The position numbers were made by a program, and so were the translations under genes. Positions 1-9,113 of a stretch of DNA of 64,000 bases are shown in pieces. Every line of letters starts with the position of its first letter. Position 1 is the stretch's first letter. The notes below the pieces were generated by a model. It saw only the letters and a program-made list of their open reading frames with translations, was not told where the DNA came from and ran no database searches. Origin of the DNA: CAJJDF01 sp965657945 (GTDB lineage Bacteria > Bacteroidota > Bacteroidia > Flavobacteriales_D > CAJJDF01); the NCBI GenBank assembly GCA_965657945.1, contig CBFHPW010000003.1, positions 70,284 through 134,283 on the forward strand, read 5' to 3'.

Positions 1-849
1 GAGTTTGAAGGTAAATTGGAGTTAGCTATCCAAATTTTTAGCAATACATACTCGAAAATGTTTTTACACCAATTGGTTTCATCTCAGCTTGATATGGATA
101 GGTTAGACTACCTGAAAAGGGATAGTTTTTACAGCGGAGTTTCTGAAGGAGTGGTAAGTAGCGATAGAATCTTGAACATGTTGAATGTGCACGAAGACCA
201 GCTAGTTATAGAAGAAAAAGGAATTTATTCCATCGAAAAATTCATCGTAGCCAGAAGATTGATGTATTGGCAAGTATACTTGCATAAAACAGTGTTGGCT
301 GCAGAAAATTTGCTTGTTGAAATTTTAAAAAGAGCAAATTATTTAGCCAGTCAGGGTGCGGAGTTATTCGCGAGTCCTGTATTAAAAAAGTTTTTGTACA
401 ATAATTATTCAAAAGCTGATTTTGAGCAAGAGGAAGTGATTTATCAATTTACCAGGTTGGATGATTCGGATATTTACAGCGCTATAAAAGCATGGTGTCA
501 TCACTCGGACAAAACTTTATCGGTGATTTCCAGAAGCTTAATCGATCGTAAATTACCCAAGATTTCTATTCAAAAAATGCCATTTGAAAAAGAACGAGTT
601 TCCCAGTTAAAAGAGCTAGTGAAAGAAGAATACGGAATAGGCGAAGTAGAAATTGGACACATGGTGTTTGATTCGGAAATTGCCAATAATGCTTACAATG
701 CACTCAAAGACAAAATATTAATTAAGTATAAAAATGGTTCTGTGTTGAATATTACAGATGCCTCGGATAATTTTAATATCCAAGCCCTAACAGAACCAGT
801 AAAGAAATACTTCATCTGTTACCCAAAAGAGTTTAGGAATAAATGGTAA
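1..849 (+). CDS. HD-domain phosphohydrolase, 5' end missing
   Basis: The reading frame is open from the first base of the window, so the gene begins upstream; 282 codons are visible. The segment encoded near 88-120 (QLDMDRLDYLKRD) matches the last metal-binding Asp region of SAMHD1/dGTPase-like HD proteins; the H and HD metal ligands must lie upstream and are not seen. The family hydrolyses nucleotides or related phosphoesters, but the substrate of this Bacteroidota subfamily is not established by anything here. The stop overlaps the start of lpxK by 7 bases, so the two are probably co-translated. A TTG at 16 could serve as a start only for a truncated protein, which I think unlikely. Confidence 0.85.
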   Translation, partial: EFEGKLELAIQIFSNTYSKMFLHQLVSSQLDMDRLDYLKRDSFYSGVSEGVVSSDRILNMLNVHEDQLVIEEKGIYSIEKFIVARRLMYWQVYLHKTVLAAENLLVEILKRANYLASQGAELFASPVLKKFLYNNYSKADFEQEEVIYQFTRLDDSDIYSAIKAWCHHSDKTLSVISRSLIDRKLPKISIQKMPFEKERVSQLKELVKEEYGIGEVEIGHMVFDSEIANNAYNALKDKILIKYKNGSVLNITDASDNFNIQALTEPVKKYFICYPKEFRNKW

Positions 850-1874
850 GATTGATTCGATATATGTTAATTCCCTTTTCGGTGCTTTATGGCGTGGTTA
901 CGGCATTTCGGAACTTCATGTTTGATAGGAAGATTCTAAAATCGAGTAGCTTTGACGTTAAAACTATATTGGTTGGGAATATCTCGGCTGGAGGAACTGG
1001 CAAAACGCCCCATATTGAATATTTAATTCGACTATTGAAGCCACAGAATAAGTTAGCTACACTTTCGCGAGGTTACGGTCGAAAGAGTAGAGGGTTTCTA
1101 GTAGCAAACCAAAATTCAACCGCCAAAGATATTGGTGATGAACCGTTACAATTTTTTAAAAAATTTCCTGAAGTAAAAGTTGCAGTAGACACCAAAAGAG
1201 TGAATGGTATTATGGAATTGATGAGTCAAGAAGATGTTCCAGAAGTCATTTTATTGGATGATGCATTTCAGCATCGGCAGCTCAAAGCAGGGCTTTCTAT
1301 TTTACTAACAGATGTAAAATCACCTTTTTACAAGGATTTTATGTTGCCAACTGGAAATTTGAGAGAGTTTTCTGGAGCCAAAAGTAGGGCAGATATTATT
1401 GTGGTTACAAAATGTTCTCCCACCATGTCGGCTCCTCAAAAAGATAGGGTAAGGAAAAAAATCAATACGCCTCATACGCCTATTTTCTTTTCCCAAATTG
1501 ACTATGCTTTTCCAAAGTTGATTTCCAAAAACACCTCTCGGTCTTTTGAGGATTCTAAACAAATTGTTGTGGTGACAGGTATAGCAAATCCAGCTCCTTT
1601 ACTCACTTATTTAAGTACATTTAACAAGAAAATTATACACTTGAAATATCAAGATCATCACCCTTTTTCAAAAAAGGATGTACATTCGATAGTAGAAAAT
1701 TACAATAAGGAATCGGAATCCATACTGCTGACTACCGAAAAGGATGCCATGCGACTTAAGGATTTTGATGAATTAAAAGAAGTGCCTTTTTTTTACATTC
1801 CCATACAAGTTTCACTACAAGAAAGGGAAGAAGAATTCAAAAAATTAATAATGAATTATGTTAGAGAATATTAA
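843..1874 (+). CDS. lpxK: Tetraacyldisaccharide 4'-kinase
   Basis: LpxK phosphorylates the 4' position of the lipid A disaccharide precursor at the inner membrane, using ATP. The 343 aa product has the family's N-terminal membrane-associated segment (about residues 5-25), a P-loop SAGGTGKTP at 48-56, and DDAFQHR at 139-145, the equivalent of the conserved DDGFQHR motif. Length is normal. The ATG overlaps the stop of the HD gene, and the 3' end overlaps punA by 17 bases, which suggests translational coupling. A second lipid A gene (lpxH-like) lies about 7 kb downstream. Confidence 0.95.
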   Translation: MVRLIRYMLIPFSVLYGVVTAFRNFMFDRKILKSSSFDVKTILVGNISAGGTGKTPHIEYLIRLLKPQNKLATLSRGYGRKSRGFLVANQNSTAKDIGDEPLQFFKKFPEVKVAVDTKRVNGIMELMSQEDVPEVILLDDAFQHRQLKAGLSILLTDVKSPFYKDFMLPTGNLREFSGAKSRADIIVVTKCSPTMSAPQKDRVRKKINTPHTPIFFSQIDYAFPKLISKNTSRSFEDSKQIVVVTGIANPAPLLTYLSTFNKKIIHLKYQDHHPFSKKDVHSIVENYNKESESILLTTEKDAMRLKDFDELKEVPFFYIPIQVSLQEREEEFKKLIMNYVREY

Positions 1875-2673
1875 GTATACTGCGAATCACCTTATTTCAA
1901 TAGTGGGTGAAAATTACGAAGTAGGAATAATTTTAGGAACGGGATTAGGAGATTTGGTGAGTGAAATAGAAGTTACTCACAGTCTAGCTTACAAGGATAT
2001 TCCCAACTTTCCGGTTTCTACAGTTGAGGGGCATAGCGGAAAATTAATTTTTGGAATTTTAGGAGGGAAGAGAGTTGTTGCTTTACAAGGACGGTTTCAT
2101 TACTACGAGGGTTATTCAATGAATGAAGTGGTATTTCCGGTTCGTGTAATGAAATTTTTAGGAATTAAAACCTTGGTGGTTTCTAATGCCAGTGGAGGAG
2201 TTAATCCAGAATTCGAAATTGGCGATATCATGCTTATGGATGATCACATCAATTTGTTTGGAGATAATCCACTTATTGGGAAAAACATAGATGAGTTAGG
2301 CCCAAGATTTCCGGATATGAGTGAGCCATACGACCGTAGTTTAATTAAAAAAGTTCAAGACATAGCCAAAGAGAATAGCATTGATATTCAGCAAGGATCT
2401 TATGCAGGGCTTTCTGGTCCAACACTAGAAACACCAGCGGAATATAACTATGTAAGAGCGATTGGGGCAGATACGGTAGGAATGTCGACAGTGCCAGAAG
2501 TTATTGCCGCAAGGCACATGGGAATTCCTTGTGTAGGATTTTCAATCATTACAGACCTCGGAATTCCCGGAAAAATTATAGAAATGACTCATGAGATTGT
2601 TCAAGAAGTTGCTAAGAAATCAACTCCAAAAGTCACTAAAATAGTGAAAGATTTAATTCAAGGGTTTCAATAA
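1858..2673 (+). CDS. punA: Purine nucleoside phosphorylase I
   Basis: Phosphorolysis of purine (deoxy)ribonucleosides to free base and (deoxy)ribose 1-phosphate, in the cytoplasm. The 271 aa protein shows the trimeric PNP motifs in order: phosphate loop GTGLGD (27-32), EGHSG (57-61), HYYEGY (81-86), NASGG (110-114), and in the C-terminal half SGPTLETPAEY followed by GADTVGMSTVPE. All key regions are intact. Its start lies inside the end of lpxK, so it is the third cistron of an overlapping HD-lpxK-punA unit. No terminator is obvious after the stop. Confidence 0.93.
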   Translation: MLENIKYTANHLISIVGENYEVGIILGTGLGDLVSEIEVTHSLAYKDIPNFPVSTVEGHSGKLIFGILGGKRVVALQGRFHYYEGYSMNEVVFPVRVMKFLGIKTLVVSNASGGVNPEFEIGDIMLMDDHINLFGDNPLIGKNIDELGPRFPDMSEPYDRSLIKKVQDIAKENSIDIQQGSYAGLSGPTLETPAEYNYVRAIGADTVGMSTVPEVIAARHMGIPCVGFSIITDLGIPGKIIEMTHEIVQEVAKKSTPKVTKIVKDLIQGFQ

Positions 2674-2734
2674 ACAACCATTTAAATAAGGTTTCGTACT
2701 TATATTTACTGGAGAAACCTAAACAAACTATGTT

Positions 2735-5032
2735 ATGTTAAAAAAGCTATTTTACTCAGTTCTGATGTTACTGTTTTCTTTAATCACCTATGCTCAGTGT
2801 GGGTGTACTAAAATTGTTTTTATAGTTGATAATTCTGGTTCTATTTCAACCACCGAATTTACTGATATGAAAATTTCCATGGATTCTATTGCAACACAGT
2901 TGTTGAGGAATTATCCTGGATCCGAACTTTCTGTGATACAATACGCATCTCAGGGTTCAGGGAGTCATCATTACAGTGTTTCTGTCCCATTTACCTCAAA
3001 TCCAGTGACCGCAAGAGGTTGGTCGAGAGCGTATGGTGCTGGTGGCACTGTCGCAACTTATTATCAAGATCATTTGCCAGGTTCCATGTATCAAATGAGA
3101 AATGATTCTATTTGGAATGCGGGAGGTTCTGTTGACTTAGTTTCAGGTGGATGTAATATTAGGATGTTTCTTTTTACTGATGCATTGTCTGGGAGTACGG
3201 GCTCAGGTTGCTGTTCTCACTTGACGAGTGTGAGTACGGCAGTAGCTCCATTAGCTTTGGCTAATTTTGGGGAATATAATTGGCACAAAACTACTTACCA
3301 GTCTGAGTGGACTGTTTACCATGTTAATTCTAGTGCAACAAATAGAGCTGCTGGCGCTGCAATAGCGAGTAAGGGTGGGAGTTATACAGGTACAATTGCT
3401 GCTAACCCAGGAGATCCACAAGGAGCAGGAGGACCAAGAAAGTTATGGTGGTCAAACAATTCTTTTCAGCTTACACAGCCCGATATTGATACAGCCCTAG
3501 CCAATATAAATGCTGGCTCTTTTTCGGCCTCTTTTCCTACCGATACCATTTGTTTGGGTGATACTGCTTTTTTTAATAGCAATATAGTTTTTCCAACGAG
3601 TTTATTAAAGTGGGACTTTGGTGATGGCAACAGAGATTCAACAAATCCTGCTCCAAAGCACCTTTATGCAGCCGCAGGCACCTATAACGTTACACTCATT
3701 GCCTGGTCAGCAGATTCCTCTTGTAAAGACACGATTACAGAACCCGTGGTAATCCATCCTCCACTTATTCCTAATTTTATGGCTGATACAATTTGTTTTG
3801 GAACAGCCACAACATTCACAAATACAACCTCCGGGTTCATAAACAGCCAGAAATGGTTTTTTGGTGATGGAGATAGCTCTTTAACTCGACCAGATGCCTC
3901 TCATGTTTATGGAATTCCTGGGGTATATCCTGTAACTTTGGTAGTAAATAGTTCAAACATTTGTTTCGACACAATTGTGAAGAATGTATTAGTTAATGAC
4001 GTTCCAGTTGCTGATTTTATCGTTGATAACGAATGCCAATTTATTGGAGTGACGCCTACAAATTCAACTACTGTAATAACGGCAAACTTAGCATCATTGT
4101 CTCACACTTGGAATTTTGGTGATGGAAGTCCTGAACTTGTAGGAACAAATCCGACTTACAGTTATCCAGCTTATGGCAGTTATATGGTTCAGTTAATTTC
4201 AGAAACCCCAGAAGGGTGTGCTGATACAGTCTCAAAACCAATTGTTGTAGATCCTAAACCAAGAGCAAGTTTTGTAGCTGATACAGCTTGTTTGAGACAA
4301 ATAACCACTTTTTCTGACCTGTCTAGTGTACCCACTGGAAATGTGGTCGGTTGGTCATGGGGGATTTCGGGAGGTTCCTCTCTTCAGAATCCAATTACTA
4401 CATTTCCAAGTTCAGGAACATTTCCGATTACGCTAACCGCTACGACCGATTCAGGTTGCATAGATGACACAACTGTTTTGGTAGTGGTAAGATCTCTTCC
4501 TGTTCCAGATTTCACCTTTTCACCTCAAGAAATTTTAACCTTCAACCCAAAAGTTTGTTTTGCCAATAACACAACTGGGGCGGTTAGCTATTTTTGGGAT
4601 TTTGATTTTATTGGATTAAATAACACCTCTATTCAAACCAATCCTTGTATTGTTGAATTTCCGAATGAGGCCGAAGGAATTTATAATGTAAAACTTGTTG
4701 CGATTGATCAATATGGTTGCCGAGACTCCATCTACAAAGAGGTGATTGTAGAAGAAGGATTTGTATTTTATGCACCTAGTATGTTTACACCCAATGATGA
4801 TGGGAAAAATGACGAATATCAAATATTCATGAGCGGAACCAAAGATTTTGAATTCATGATATTTAATCGTTGGGGAGAACAAATATTCTACACAAAGGAT
4901 AGAAACGAAACATGGGATGGTAAGCACAAAGGGAATTTCGTAAAAAACGACACCTACGTTTTTAAAGCCATAGTAACGACCAAAAGAAATGAAGTCAAAG
5001 AATTTTACGGTCACGTAAATGTCCATAATTGA
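2735..5032 (+). CDS. Secreted VWA and PKD-repeat protein, T9SS type B sorting domain
   Basis: A 765 aa secreted protein. A signal peptide covers about residues 1-20. A von Willebrand A domain follows (about 22-250) with an intact MIDAS signature DNSGSIS, so metal-dependent ligand binding is possible. Five PKD-like repeats run from about 265 to 680; the first three carry WDFGDG/WFFGDG/WNFGDG motifs, while the last two are divergent. The C-terminus (about 680-765) is the gliding-motility-associated CHU_C domain, with FTPNDDGKND and FNRWGEQIF, which marks type B T9SS cargo. Likely role is surface adhesion or ligand binding; the ligand is unknown. A Rho-independent terminator follows at 5058-5087. 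Confidence 0.88.
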   Translation: MLKKLFYSVLMLLFSLITYAQCGCTKIVFIVDNSGSISTTEFTDMKISMDSIATQLLRNYPGSELSVIQYASQGSGSHHYSVSVPFTSNPVTARGWSRAYGAGGTVATYYQDHLPGSMYQMRNDSIWNAGGSVDLVSGGCNIRMFLFTDALSGSTGSGCCSHLTSVSTAVAPLALANFGEYNWHKTTYQSEWTVYHVNSSATNRAAGAAIASKGGSYTGTIAANPGDPQGAGGPRKLWWSNNSFQLTQPDIDTALANINAGSFSASFPTDTICLGDTAFFNSNIVFPTSLLKWDFGDGNRDSTNPAPKHLYAAAGTYNVTLIAWSADSSCKDTITEPVVIHPPLIPNFMADTICFGTATTFTNTTSGFINSQKWFFGDGDSSLTRPDASHVYGIPGVYPVTLVVNSSNICFDTIVKNVLVNDVPVADFIVDNECQFIGVTPTNSTTVITANLASLSHTWNFGDGSPELVGTNPTYSYPAYGSYMVQLISETPEGCADTVSKPIVVDPKPRASFVADTACLRQITTFSDLSSVPTGNVVGWSWGISGGSSLQNPITTFPSSGTFPITLTATTDSGCIDDTTVLVVVRSLPVPDFTFSPQEILTFNPKVCFANNTTGAVSYFWDFDFIGLNNTSIQTNPCIVEFPNEAEGIYNVKLVAIDQYGCRDSIYKEVIVEEGFVFYAPSMFTPNDDGKNDEYQIFMSGTKDFEFMIFNRWGEQIFYTKDRNETWDGKHKGNFVKNDTYVFKAIVTTKRNEVKEFYGHVNVHN

Positions 5033-5057
5033 TACTAATTTTTAAGTGAACACACTG

Positions 5058-5087
5058 AACCCTCCCTTTGCTTTGGAGGGTTTTTTT
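5058..5087 (+). terminator. Rho-independent terminator after the VWA/PKD gene
   Basis: Six-base GC-rich stem (CCCTCC at 5060-5065 with GGAGGG at 5075-5080), 9-base loop, flanking A/T pairs and a run of seven T. It separates the VWA/PKD gene from the next secreted-protein gene. Confidence 0.88.
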
Positions 5088-5097
5088 ATTACCTTAG
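5068..5097 (+). promoter_or_regulatory. Candidate promoter overlapping the terminator
   Basis: TTG at 5068-5070, 19 bases, then TACCTTAG at 5090-5097, one mismatch from the Bacteroidota -7 consensus TAnnTTTG. The -33 element lies in the terminator loop. The ATG of the next gene is 18 bases downstream. Weak because of the mismatch. Confidence 0.35.
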
Positions 5098-5115
5098 TTT
5101 AGTAAATTTCTTTCA

Positions 5116-6501
5116 ATGAAAAATAATCTTATTGCTGTTCTTCTTCTCTTTTGCGGGGTTCATTTTTTTGCTCAAGATAGCTTGAATATCAGCGTGTTGT
5201 ATAATTGGAAAGATCCAAGTCTGTCCAAAAGTACCTTGTATGCCAATGCGTATAATGAAGTTTGGGGATATGCTAAAGATGGGCGTGAGTATGCTATAAT
5301 TGGAACCTCAAGAGGCACTCACTTTTTTGATGTTACCAACCCGAGTTCAGTTGTTTTGGTCGATTTTATTCAAGGAAGGGATACAGGGAGAAATATAGTC
5401 CATCGAGATTACCACGATTACAAGGGTTATTTGTACATGGTTTCGGATGAGGGAAATGCCTCTCTCCAAATTGCAGACCTATCATTTCTTCCAGATTCGG
5501 TGAGTTTGGTCTATGACCAAGATACTGCAATTCGTCTTTCTCACAATATTTTTATTGATTCAGTGGCAGGTAAATTATATAATTGTGGCGGGGGAAATTC
5601 AAAAAAATTCGGAGTTTTTTCGCTTGCCAATCCGCTTTCTCCTCAATTGTTGTATCAATGTGAAACAGACATCAGTTGGTGGGCCTCAACTGTGGGTACA
5701 GGAGGTTATGTGCATGATGCCTTTGCCAAGAACGATACTGTTTTTTGTAATGCTGGAGATGGACTTTATGTGGTTAATTTTTCCGGAACACCCACCCTGT
5801 TAGCTAGCTTAACAAGTTATCCAGACTTGGGATATAATCATTCTGGTTGGTTGTCCGAGGATGGAGCAATTTATGCTATGGGAGATGAAACGCATGGAAA
5901 AAAAATGAAGATGCTCGATGTTTCTGACCTCAGTTCCATCCAGTTTCTTGATACCGTTGGTGTAAGTGGAGATAACAATGCAATTCTCCACAATCAAATC
6001 ATAAGAGGAAACTATGTGTATGTGGCTTACTATTACAACGGAGTTTTTATTTACGATATTTCAAATCCTTCCTCACCAGTTTTAGTAGGATTTTATGATA
6101 CATCTACCGAATTAAATTACAGAAGTTTTAAGGGAGCTTGGGGAGTTTATCCATTTTTGCCTTCGGGTAATTTATTGGTTTCGGATATGCAAGAAGGATT
6201 GTTTGTAATGGATGTTTCTCAGGCAGTTGTAGGGATAAATGAATTGAAAAAAGAGCGATTCAAGGTGTATCCCAATCCGATTTCAAACGAACTAAATGTG
6301 ATTGGAATTCAATATTTTGGTGGGGAATATTCGGTTGCCATAACTGACGTAAATGGAAAATTAATACTTCAAGAGGCTATTCAGAATTCTTTCATGAAAG
6401 TAAATACCATAAAAATTCCTTCCGATATTCCTTCAGGAGTATATGTTGTCAGTATTTTTAATAGTACTTTTGCAGAGAGTATAAAAATTATAAAAAACTA
6501 A
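5116..6501 (+). CDS. Choice-of-anchor B family secreted protein, T9SS type A sorting domain
   Basis: 461 aa with a signal peptide (about 1-19). The body is a set of LVIVD-like beta-propeller repeats, recognisable from repeated 'FDVTNPSSVVLV', 'YDISNPSSPVLVG' and 'LDVSDLSS' motifs; this is the family named choice-of-anchor B. The C-terminus after about residue 385 (KVYPNPISNELNV, ending SIKIIKN) is a type A T9SS sorting domain, so the protein is predicted to be exported and attached to, or released from, the cell surface. The biochemical function of the family is not known. It may have its own promoter inside the preceding terminator; gatB follows after two bases. Confidence 0.85.
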   Translation: MKNNLIAVLLLFCGVHFFAQDSLNISVLYNWKDPSLSKSTLYANAYNEVWGYAKDGREYAIIGTSRGTHFFDVTNPSSVVLVDFIQGRDTGRNIVHRDYHDYKGYLYMVSDEGNASLQIADLSFLPDSVSLVYDQDTAIRLSHNIFIDSVAGKLYNCGGGNSKKFGVFSLANPLSPQLLYQCETDISWWASTVGTGGYVHDAFAKNDTVFCNAGDGLYVVNFSGTPTLLASLTSYPDLGYNHSGWLSEDGAIYAMGDETHGKKMKMLDVSDLSSIQFLDTVGVSGDNNAILHNQIIRGNYVYVAYYYNGVFIYDISNPSSPVLVGFYDTSTELNYRSFKGAWGVYPFLPSGNLLVSDMQEGLFVMDVSQAVVGINELKKERFKVYPNPISNELNVIGIQYFGGEYSVAITDVNGKLILQEAIQNSFMKVNTIKIPSDIPSGVYVVSIFNSTFAESIKIIKN

Positions 6502-6503
6502 TT

Positions 6504-7958
6504 TTGAGTACAATTTACGATAAATACGAAGCTGTAATTGGATTAGAAATCCATGCGCAATTACAAACTAAAACTAAGGCATATTCCTCTGATAGGAACG
6601 AGTATGGCTCTGCCCCAAATACGAATGTAAGCGTAGTTACACTGGGTCACCCAGGAACTTTGCCGATGTACAACAAAAAAGCAATAAATTTTGCTGTAAA
6701 AATGGGTTTAGCTTGTGAAAGTACTATCACAAAAGATATGATTTTTGCGCGTAAAAATTATTTCTATCCAGATTTGCCAAAAGGTTATCAAATTACTCAG
6801 GATGAAACCCCAATTTGTACCGGAGGAAAAGTTCTTATAAAAACAGATGATGGAAAAGATAAAGAAATCACCCTAACTCGTATTCACTTAGAGGAAGATG
6901 CTGGAAAAAGTATTCACGATCTTGACCCCTTCAATACTCTTATCGACCTAAATAGAGCGGGAGTACCCTTGATTGAAATTGTGTCGGAGCCCGAAATCAA
7001 GTCCTCGCAGGAGGCATATAACTACGTGACAGAGGTAAGAAGACTAGTTCGATATCTCGATATTTGTGATGGAAATATGGAAGAGGGAAGTTTGCGATGC
7101 GATGCTAACGTTTCGGTGATGCTAAAAGGTTCTAAAGTATTTGGAAATAGAACTGAAGTGAAGAATATGAACTCTATGAGAAATGTGCAGAAGGCCATTG
7201 AGTTTGAAATTAAAAGACAAATAGACTTAATTGAGAAAGGCGAAACAATTGTGACAGAAACACGAAGTTTTAATGCTGCGAACGGCTCAACAATTTCAAT
7301 GCGTAGTAAAGAGGCCGCAAATGATTACAGATATTTTCCTGAACCAGATTTACAACCTATCCAAGTAACTCAAGAATATGTTGAAGCCGTGAAGGACAAA
7401 ATGCCTCCTTTGCCTAATTTTTTGTTTAAAAAATATACCCAAGATTATGCTTTGTCAGAGTACGATGCGAATGTACTGACAGATGATAAGTCGATTGCTT
7501 TGTATTTTGAAGAGGTAACGAAATATACCAAAAATTACAAGTCAGCATCCAACTGGGTTACAGTGAATGTAAAGTCTTATTTGAACGAAAAGGCAATTGA
7601 AATAAATGATTTTAGCCTGTCTCCTCAACAGATTGCAGACATTATTAAATTGATAGATTCAGGAAAAATCAGTAACTCAGTTGCCTCTCAAAAGGTGTTT
7701 CCATTGATGATTGAATCACCCGAAAAATCTGCCTTAAACATTGCAGAAGATTATAATTTATTGCAGAACTCAAATGCTGATGAAATTACTGAGCTTATTG
7801 AAAAGGCATTAGCCAAATTTCCAGAAAAAGTAGAAGAATATAAATCAGGAAAAAAGGGACTTTTGGGGTTGTTTATGGGTGAGGTGATGAAATTATCTCA
7901 GGGAAAGGCTGATCCAAAAATGGCGAGTAAGAGTTTGAAAGAATTTTTAGAAAAATAA
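6504..7958 (+). CDS. gatB: Asp/Glu-tRNA(Asn/Gln) amidotransferase subunit B
   Basis: GatB is the kinase/transamidase subunit of GatCAB, which converts Glu-tRNA(Gln) (and Asp-tRNA(Asn)) to the amide form. The 484 aa protein has the family's opening (YEAVIGLEIHAQL), the HLEEDAGKS region, a central catalytic domain (LRCDANVSV) and the helical plus GatB/YqeY tail (about 330-484). The start is TTG at 6504: no in-frame ATG exists nearby and the family alignment begins exactly there. It sits two bases after the previous stop. GatA and GatC are not in the window, which is usual since they are often unlinked. Confidence 0.95.
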   Translation: MSTIYDKYEAVIGLEIHAQLQTKTKAYSSDRNEYGSAPNTNVSVVTLGHPGTLPMYNKKAINFAVKMGLACESTITKDMIFARKNYFYPDLPKGYQITQDETPICTGGKVLIKTDDGKDKEITLTRIHLEEDAGKSIHDLDPFNTLIDLNRAGVPLIEIVSEPEIKSSQEAYNYVTEVRRLVRYLDICDGNMEEGSLRCDANVSVMLKGSKVFGNRTEVKNMNSMRNVQKAIEFEIKRQIDLIEKGETIVTETRSFNAANGSTISMRSKEAANDYRYFPEPDLQPIQVTQEYVEAVKDKMPPLPNFLFKKYTQDYALSEYDANVLTDDKSIALYFEEVTKYTKNYKSASNWVTVNVKSYLNEKAIEINDFSLSPQQIADIIKLIDSGKISNSVASQKVFPLMIESPEKSALNIAEDYNLLQNSNADEITELIEKALAKFPEKVEEYKSGKKGLLGLFMGEVMKLSQGKADPKMASKSLKEFLEK

Positions 7959-7964
7959 ACTATT

Positions 7965-9113
7965 ATGAGAAAGTTAAGTGTTGTATTTGCTTTGTTTTTA
8001 GGGATCTGGAGTTGTGGTGAAAATGCCGCACATTCCATTGAGGGAACCATTGATATGGTTGGGATTCAGCCAGCTCAGCAAATGTATTTGTACAAAATAG
8101 AAAACCAAATTTTGGTACCAATAGATTCTGCTACCTTGGATGAAAAAGGTCGTTTTAGCTTAGGTTTAATGACTCCTCAACATGGAGTATTCCATTTTGG
8201 AACAACAGTAAGAAATACATTTCCCGTAGTTTTAAATGAGGAGTCGAAGAACTTAACTGTTAAGATCAATAACAATCAACAAGTTTCCATGGATTATTCA
8301 ATCCAAGGGTCTAAAGCATCTGAAGAGATTGCCTCTTTTGCCAAGGAAGTATTTACCATGATGAATTTGAATCAAAGATTGACTACTCAGGCACAACAAA
8401 TGGCTCCCAATGATTTTCAAGGTCAACAAGCTATTCAAAACGAGTTCAATACAGCATCTGCAAAATTTGTTGAGTATAGAAATGAGTACATCGAAAGAAA
8501 CAAAAACTCTGAGGCTTTAATTGCTGTAATTGATCAAATAAATCCGGAAACTGAATTGGATTTGCTGGAAGAGATTTCAACTAATTTATCAGCCACGATG
8601 CCCAACTCTCCTTACGCCCAGAACATAAAAAATTACTTGGCCAACATGGAGAAAGAAAAAGAAAATGCAGCCAAAAGAGAGAAGCTGATTCAGATAGGAA
8701 ATGTAGCGCCAGAGTTGGATTTCCCGAATCCACAGGGTAAAAACATTCAGCTCTCGTCCTTGAGAGGGAAAGTGGTATTGATTGATTTTTGGGCTTCATG
8801 GTGTAAGCCATGTAGAGCGGAAAATCCTAATGTGGTGGCTACCTATAATAAATACAAAAGCAAGGGGTTTGATGTGTTTAGTTTTTCGCTTGATAAAGAA
8901 AAAGAATCCTGGGTGAAAGCGATAGAACAAGATGGACTAGTATGGAAAAACCATGCTAGTGACCTTAAATTTTGGCAAACAGCCGCCATCGATTTGTATG
9001 GATTCAATGGAATACCTTTTACTGTCCTTATCGACAGAGAGGGTAAGATTGTGGCAAAAGGTTTAAGAGGAGCAGCCCTAGAAGAAAAACTAGAAGAACT
9101 ATTTTCGAAATAA
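7965..9113 (+). CDS. TlpA/ResA-like thiol-disulfide lipoprotein (DUF4369-type N-terminus)
   Basis: 382 aa. The N-terminal signal peptide ends in a lipobox (FLGIWSC, Cys at about 17), so the protein is a predicted lipoprotein. A beta-rich DUF4369-like domain (about 25-130) and a helical linker precede a thioredoxin-fold TlpA domain (about 245-382) with WASWCKPC, active-site cysteines 280 and 283, and the cis-Pro region GIPFTVLID. Expected role: thiol redox maintenance of envelope proteins; specific partners are unknown. The stop shares one base with the next ATG (TAATG), so it is coupled to the lpxH-like gene. Confidence 0.88.
   Translation: MRKLSVVFALFLGIWSCGENAAHSIEGTIDMVGIQPAQQMYLYKIENQILVPIDSATLDEKGRFSLGLMTPQHGVFHFGTTVRNTFPVVLNEESKNLTVKINNNQQVSMDYSIQGSKASEEIASFAKEVFTMMNLNQRLTTQAQQMAPNDFQGQQAIQNEFNTASAKFVEYRNEYIERNKNSEALIAVIDQINPETELDLLEEISTNLSATMPNSPYAQNIKNYLANMEKEKENAAKREKLIQIGNVAPELDFPNPQGKNIQLSSLRGKVVLIDFWASWCKPCRAENPNVVATYNKYKSKGFDVFSFSLDKEKESWVKAIEQDGLVWKNHASDLKFWQTAAIDLYGFNGIPFTVLIDREGKIVAKGLRGAALEEKLEELFSK

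Noticed and set aside
4616..5026. 136-codon minus-strand open frame inside the VWA/PKD gene
   Set aside because: Fully antisense to the CHU_C domain, no domain recognised, no promoter; a shadow frame.
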